The position numbers and the translations under genes were made by a program. The notes below the pieces were generated by a model that worked only from the letters and a program-made list of their open reading frames with translations, had not been told where the DNA came from and searched no databases. 6,847 nucleotides of DNA, taken from NCBI GenBank assembly GCA_947630515.1, contig CANRHY010000053.1, forward strand, positions 1 to 6,847, read 5' to 3'. Source of the stretch: an uncultured Bacilli bacterium (GTDB lineage: Bacteria; Bacillota_I; Bacilli_A; RF39; UBA660). Shown here piece by piece: positions 5,323 through 6,847 of the stretch (position 1 is the stretch's first letter; each line of letters begins with the position of its first letter).

Positions 5323-6174
5323 ATGAATACCATAGAATTATATAATGTAACTAAACAAAGAGGAAAAAACGTAATACTAGATAGCATTTCCTTTAAATTA
5401 GAAAAAGGAAAAATTTATGGTTTAGTAGGCGCTAATGGAAGTGGAAAAAGTACACTAATAAATATAATATTAGGACTTACTTCTTCTACTGGAGAAATAT
5501 TTATAAATGGTTACTCTCTAAAAGAAGAATATAAAAGTGCACTTAAAAATGTAGGTGCAATTGTAGACTATGTAAGTTTTTATGAATTTCTAACAGCCTA
5601 TGAAAACCTAAGATACTTTTCATACATCTATAAAACACCATTTGAAAGGATAAAAGAAGTAATGAACGTAGTAAAACTAGATATAAAAGACACAAAATTA
5701 GTAAAAAACTACTCTCTTGGTATGAAACAACGTCTAGGTATAGCTGTATCTTTACTAAAAGACCCAGAAATATTAATACTAGATGAACCAACTAACGGAT
5801 TAGACCCAAAAGGAATAAAAGAACTAAGAGAATTACTTCTTTCATTTAAAGACAAAACTATAATAATATCTTCACACTTAATATCCGAAATAGAAAAAAT
5901 TGTGGACGAAGTTCTATTTATCCACAATAAAAAAATAATTATGAAAAGTGTAAAACATGTAAACGGTGTACATAATATAAAATTCAAAGTGGATAACTAT
6001 GACTTAGCAAGTTCTCTAATACCTGGCTTAGAAGAAAACAAATCACTAAAAATGAGTGACAAAGAAGTAAGTAAAAATATAAAAAGCTTAATAGATAATA
6101 ATGTGAATATCTATAGAGTAGAAGAAGATAATGATTTAGAAAGTACTTTGCTTTCTATGATGGAGAATAAATGA
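5323..6174 (+). CDS. ABC transporter ATP-binding protein, BcrA-like
   Basis: This is the nucleotide-binding subunit (283 residues) of an ABC-2 type exporter. It shows Walker A GANGSGKS (36-43), a Q-loop region GAIVDYVSFYEFLTAYENL (78-96) with an acidic residue where many ABC proteins have Gln, signature YSLGMKQR (130-137), Walker B LILDE (151-155), D-loop GLDP (159-162), and the switch His185 in SSHL. The C-terminal part (about 215-283) is the usual accessory domain of bacitracin-type ATPases. Length and motifs fit the BcrA/drug-2 subfamily, which powers export of, or self-protection against, peptide antibiotics; the substrate here is unknown. The ATG at 5323 has AGGAGG 6 bases upstream; an in-frame TTG at 5263 lies ahead of the promoter and is rejected. 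The stop TGA overlaps the ATG of the permease gene by four bases, so the two are co-translated. Confidence 0.92.
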   Translation: MNTIELYNVTKQRGKNVILDSISFKLEKGKIYGLVGANGSGKSTLINIILGLTSSTGEIFINGYSLKEEYKSALKNVGAIVDYVSFYEFLTAYENLRYFSYIYKTPFERIKEVMNVVKLDIKDTKLVKNYSLGMKQRLGIAVSLLKDPEILILDEPTNGLDPKGIKELRELLLSFKDKTIIISSHLISEIEKIVDEVLFIHNKKIIMKSVKHVNGVHNIKFKVDNYDLASSLIPGLEENKSLKMSDKEVSKNIKSLIDNNVNIYRVEEDNDLESTLLSMMENK

Positions 6175-6824
6175 TAAATTTAATTATTGGAGAAACATAC
6201 AAAAGAACAAAAAGAAAAAGCTTTCTTATAGCCATATTACTTACTATACTAATAAGTTTTATAATACCTATATTTATAAACAAATCTATAGATTCAGAAA
6301 AAATACAAGAGCCATATCCATTACTAACAAAAGAAGAATATAAAGCTACTTATAAATATGGAAACTATAACACTTATAAAAAGAATTATAATAATTACAC
6401 TGAATTAGTAGAAAAAAATAACACAAGAATACTTAATAATGAAACAAAAAAGTCAAAAACATTACTTAATAACTCAATAAGTATATATTACATAGCAGGT
6501 TTTATAATTATTTTTATAAGTTTTCAAACACTAAGCTATGAATACACCAAAAACACGATAAGATATATATTTATATCTAATAATGGAAGAAAAGCGTTTA
6601 TTTTATCAGTACTACTAACAAACCTCTTACTAATAATATTCTTTATACTACTCTCTTACCTAATAAGCATAATATCTGTAACTTTAATTACTAAAGAAAG
6701 TATCTTTTTACTTAAAGACACAATATACTTTTTAGGTAAACTAAAAACAGGACCACTTTACATATCATACCTAATAAAAGCAATCAAATTTATACCACCT
6801 TTATTTTTAATATCAACTATGTAA
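6171..6824 (+). CDS. ABC-2 type permease, BcrB-like, frame broken near the window edge
   Basis: This is the membrane partner of the preceding ATPase, starting in an ATGA overlap with GGAG 5 bases before the ATG. The 217 residues show a first membrane helix (about 18-38), an external polar loop rich in Tyr, Lys and Asn (39-103), a second helix (104-121), the family-typical segment YEYTKNTIR (123-131) before the next helix, a long hydrophobic stretch (142-172), and a fourth helix that begins at 204 and is cut by TAA after LFLISTM. ABC-2 permeases usually have six helices, so about two are missing. From 6821 the frame one base back reads VTLLCIITK with no stop to the window end, continuing the helix well. 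Adding one G after ATG (6819-6821) would join the frames. The gene therefore probably extends beyond the window and carries a one-base deletion or sequencing error; a genuinely short protein is less likely. Confidence 0.82.
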   Translation: MINLIIGETYKRTKRKSFLIAILLTILISFIIPIFINKSIDSEKIQEPYPLLTKEEYKATYKYGNYNTYKKNYNNYTELVEKNNTRILNNETKKSKTLLNNSISIYYIAGFIIIFISFQTLSYEYTKNTIRYIFISNNGRKAFILSVLLTNLLLIIFFILLSYLISIISVTLITKESIFLLKDTIYFLGKLKTGPLYISYLIKAIKFIPPLFLISTM

Positions 6825-6847
6825 CTTTACTATGCATAATAACAAAA

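Noticed and set aside
5400..5600. Acidic residue instead of Gln in the Q-loop of the ABC ATPase as an inactivating change
   Set aside because: Bacitracin-type ATPases often carry Asp or Glu in this segment, and all other motifs are intact, so it is normal family variation.
5543..5987. Two overlapping minus-strand frames at 5543-5791 and 5709-5987
   Set aside because: Both are antisense to the ABC ATPase, whose motifs are complete and in order, so they are not credible genes.

Overview
The window is very AT-rich. It has Bacillota-style signals: GGAGG-type ribosome binding sites, TTGACA/TATAAT promoters, a U-tract terminator, and exported proteins anchored by an N-terminal membrane helix. TGA is read as stop (end of the ABC ATPase gene at 6172-6174) and Trp is TGG, so the code is the standard bacterial one and not the Mycoplasma code. 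The best guess is a low-GC Bacilli-class bacterium, perhaps one of the uncultured gut lineages; the lineage is inference.

Layout. Minus strand, read from about 4030 down to 1: two tandem paralogous exported NlpC/P60-type cysteine peptidases with Ig-like domains (2690-4030 and 1380-2687, two bases apart); a solitary AAA15-type (COG1106-like) ATPase with its own promoter (164-1282); and a tRNA-Asn(GTT) with its own promoter (1-73). Plus strand: a short AAA+ ATPase that resembles only the first ATPase ring domain (D1) of ClpB/ClpC (4170-5120), with an intrinsic terminator overlapping its 3' end; a repeat-rich gap (5121-5322); and a BcrA/BcrB-like ABC exporter operon, ATPase 5323-6174 and permease 6171 to the window edge. 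The permease frame is broken close to that edge.

How the parts may relate. The peptidase pair and the Clp-like ATPase are divergent from one 139-bp promoter region, so shared control is possible, but nothing in the sequence proves a functional link. The peptidases should act outside the membrane on peptidoglycan or peptide crosslinks, while the ATPase is cytoplasmic. The ABC pair is a separate unit of the drug/bacteriocin-export or self-immunity type.

The least ordinary items are: the D1-only Clp-like ATPase lacking the usual pore-loop aromatic; the duplicated wall hydrolases with conserved cysteine pairs; an exact 13-bp duplication that gives the AAA15 ATPase two ribosome binding sites and two possible starts; a long dyad over that gene's promoter; a cluster of GTAC-centred repeats between the Clp-like gene and the ABC operon; and the permease frameshift. 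No CRISPR array, complete transposon or phage gene is visible.
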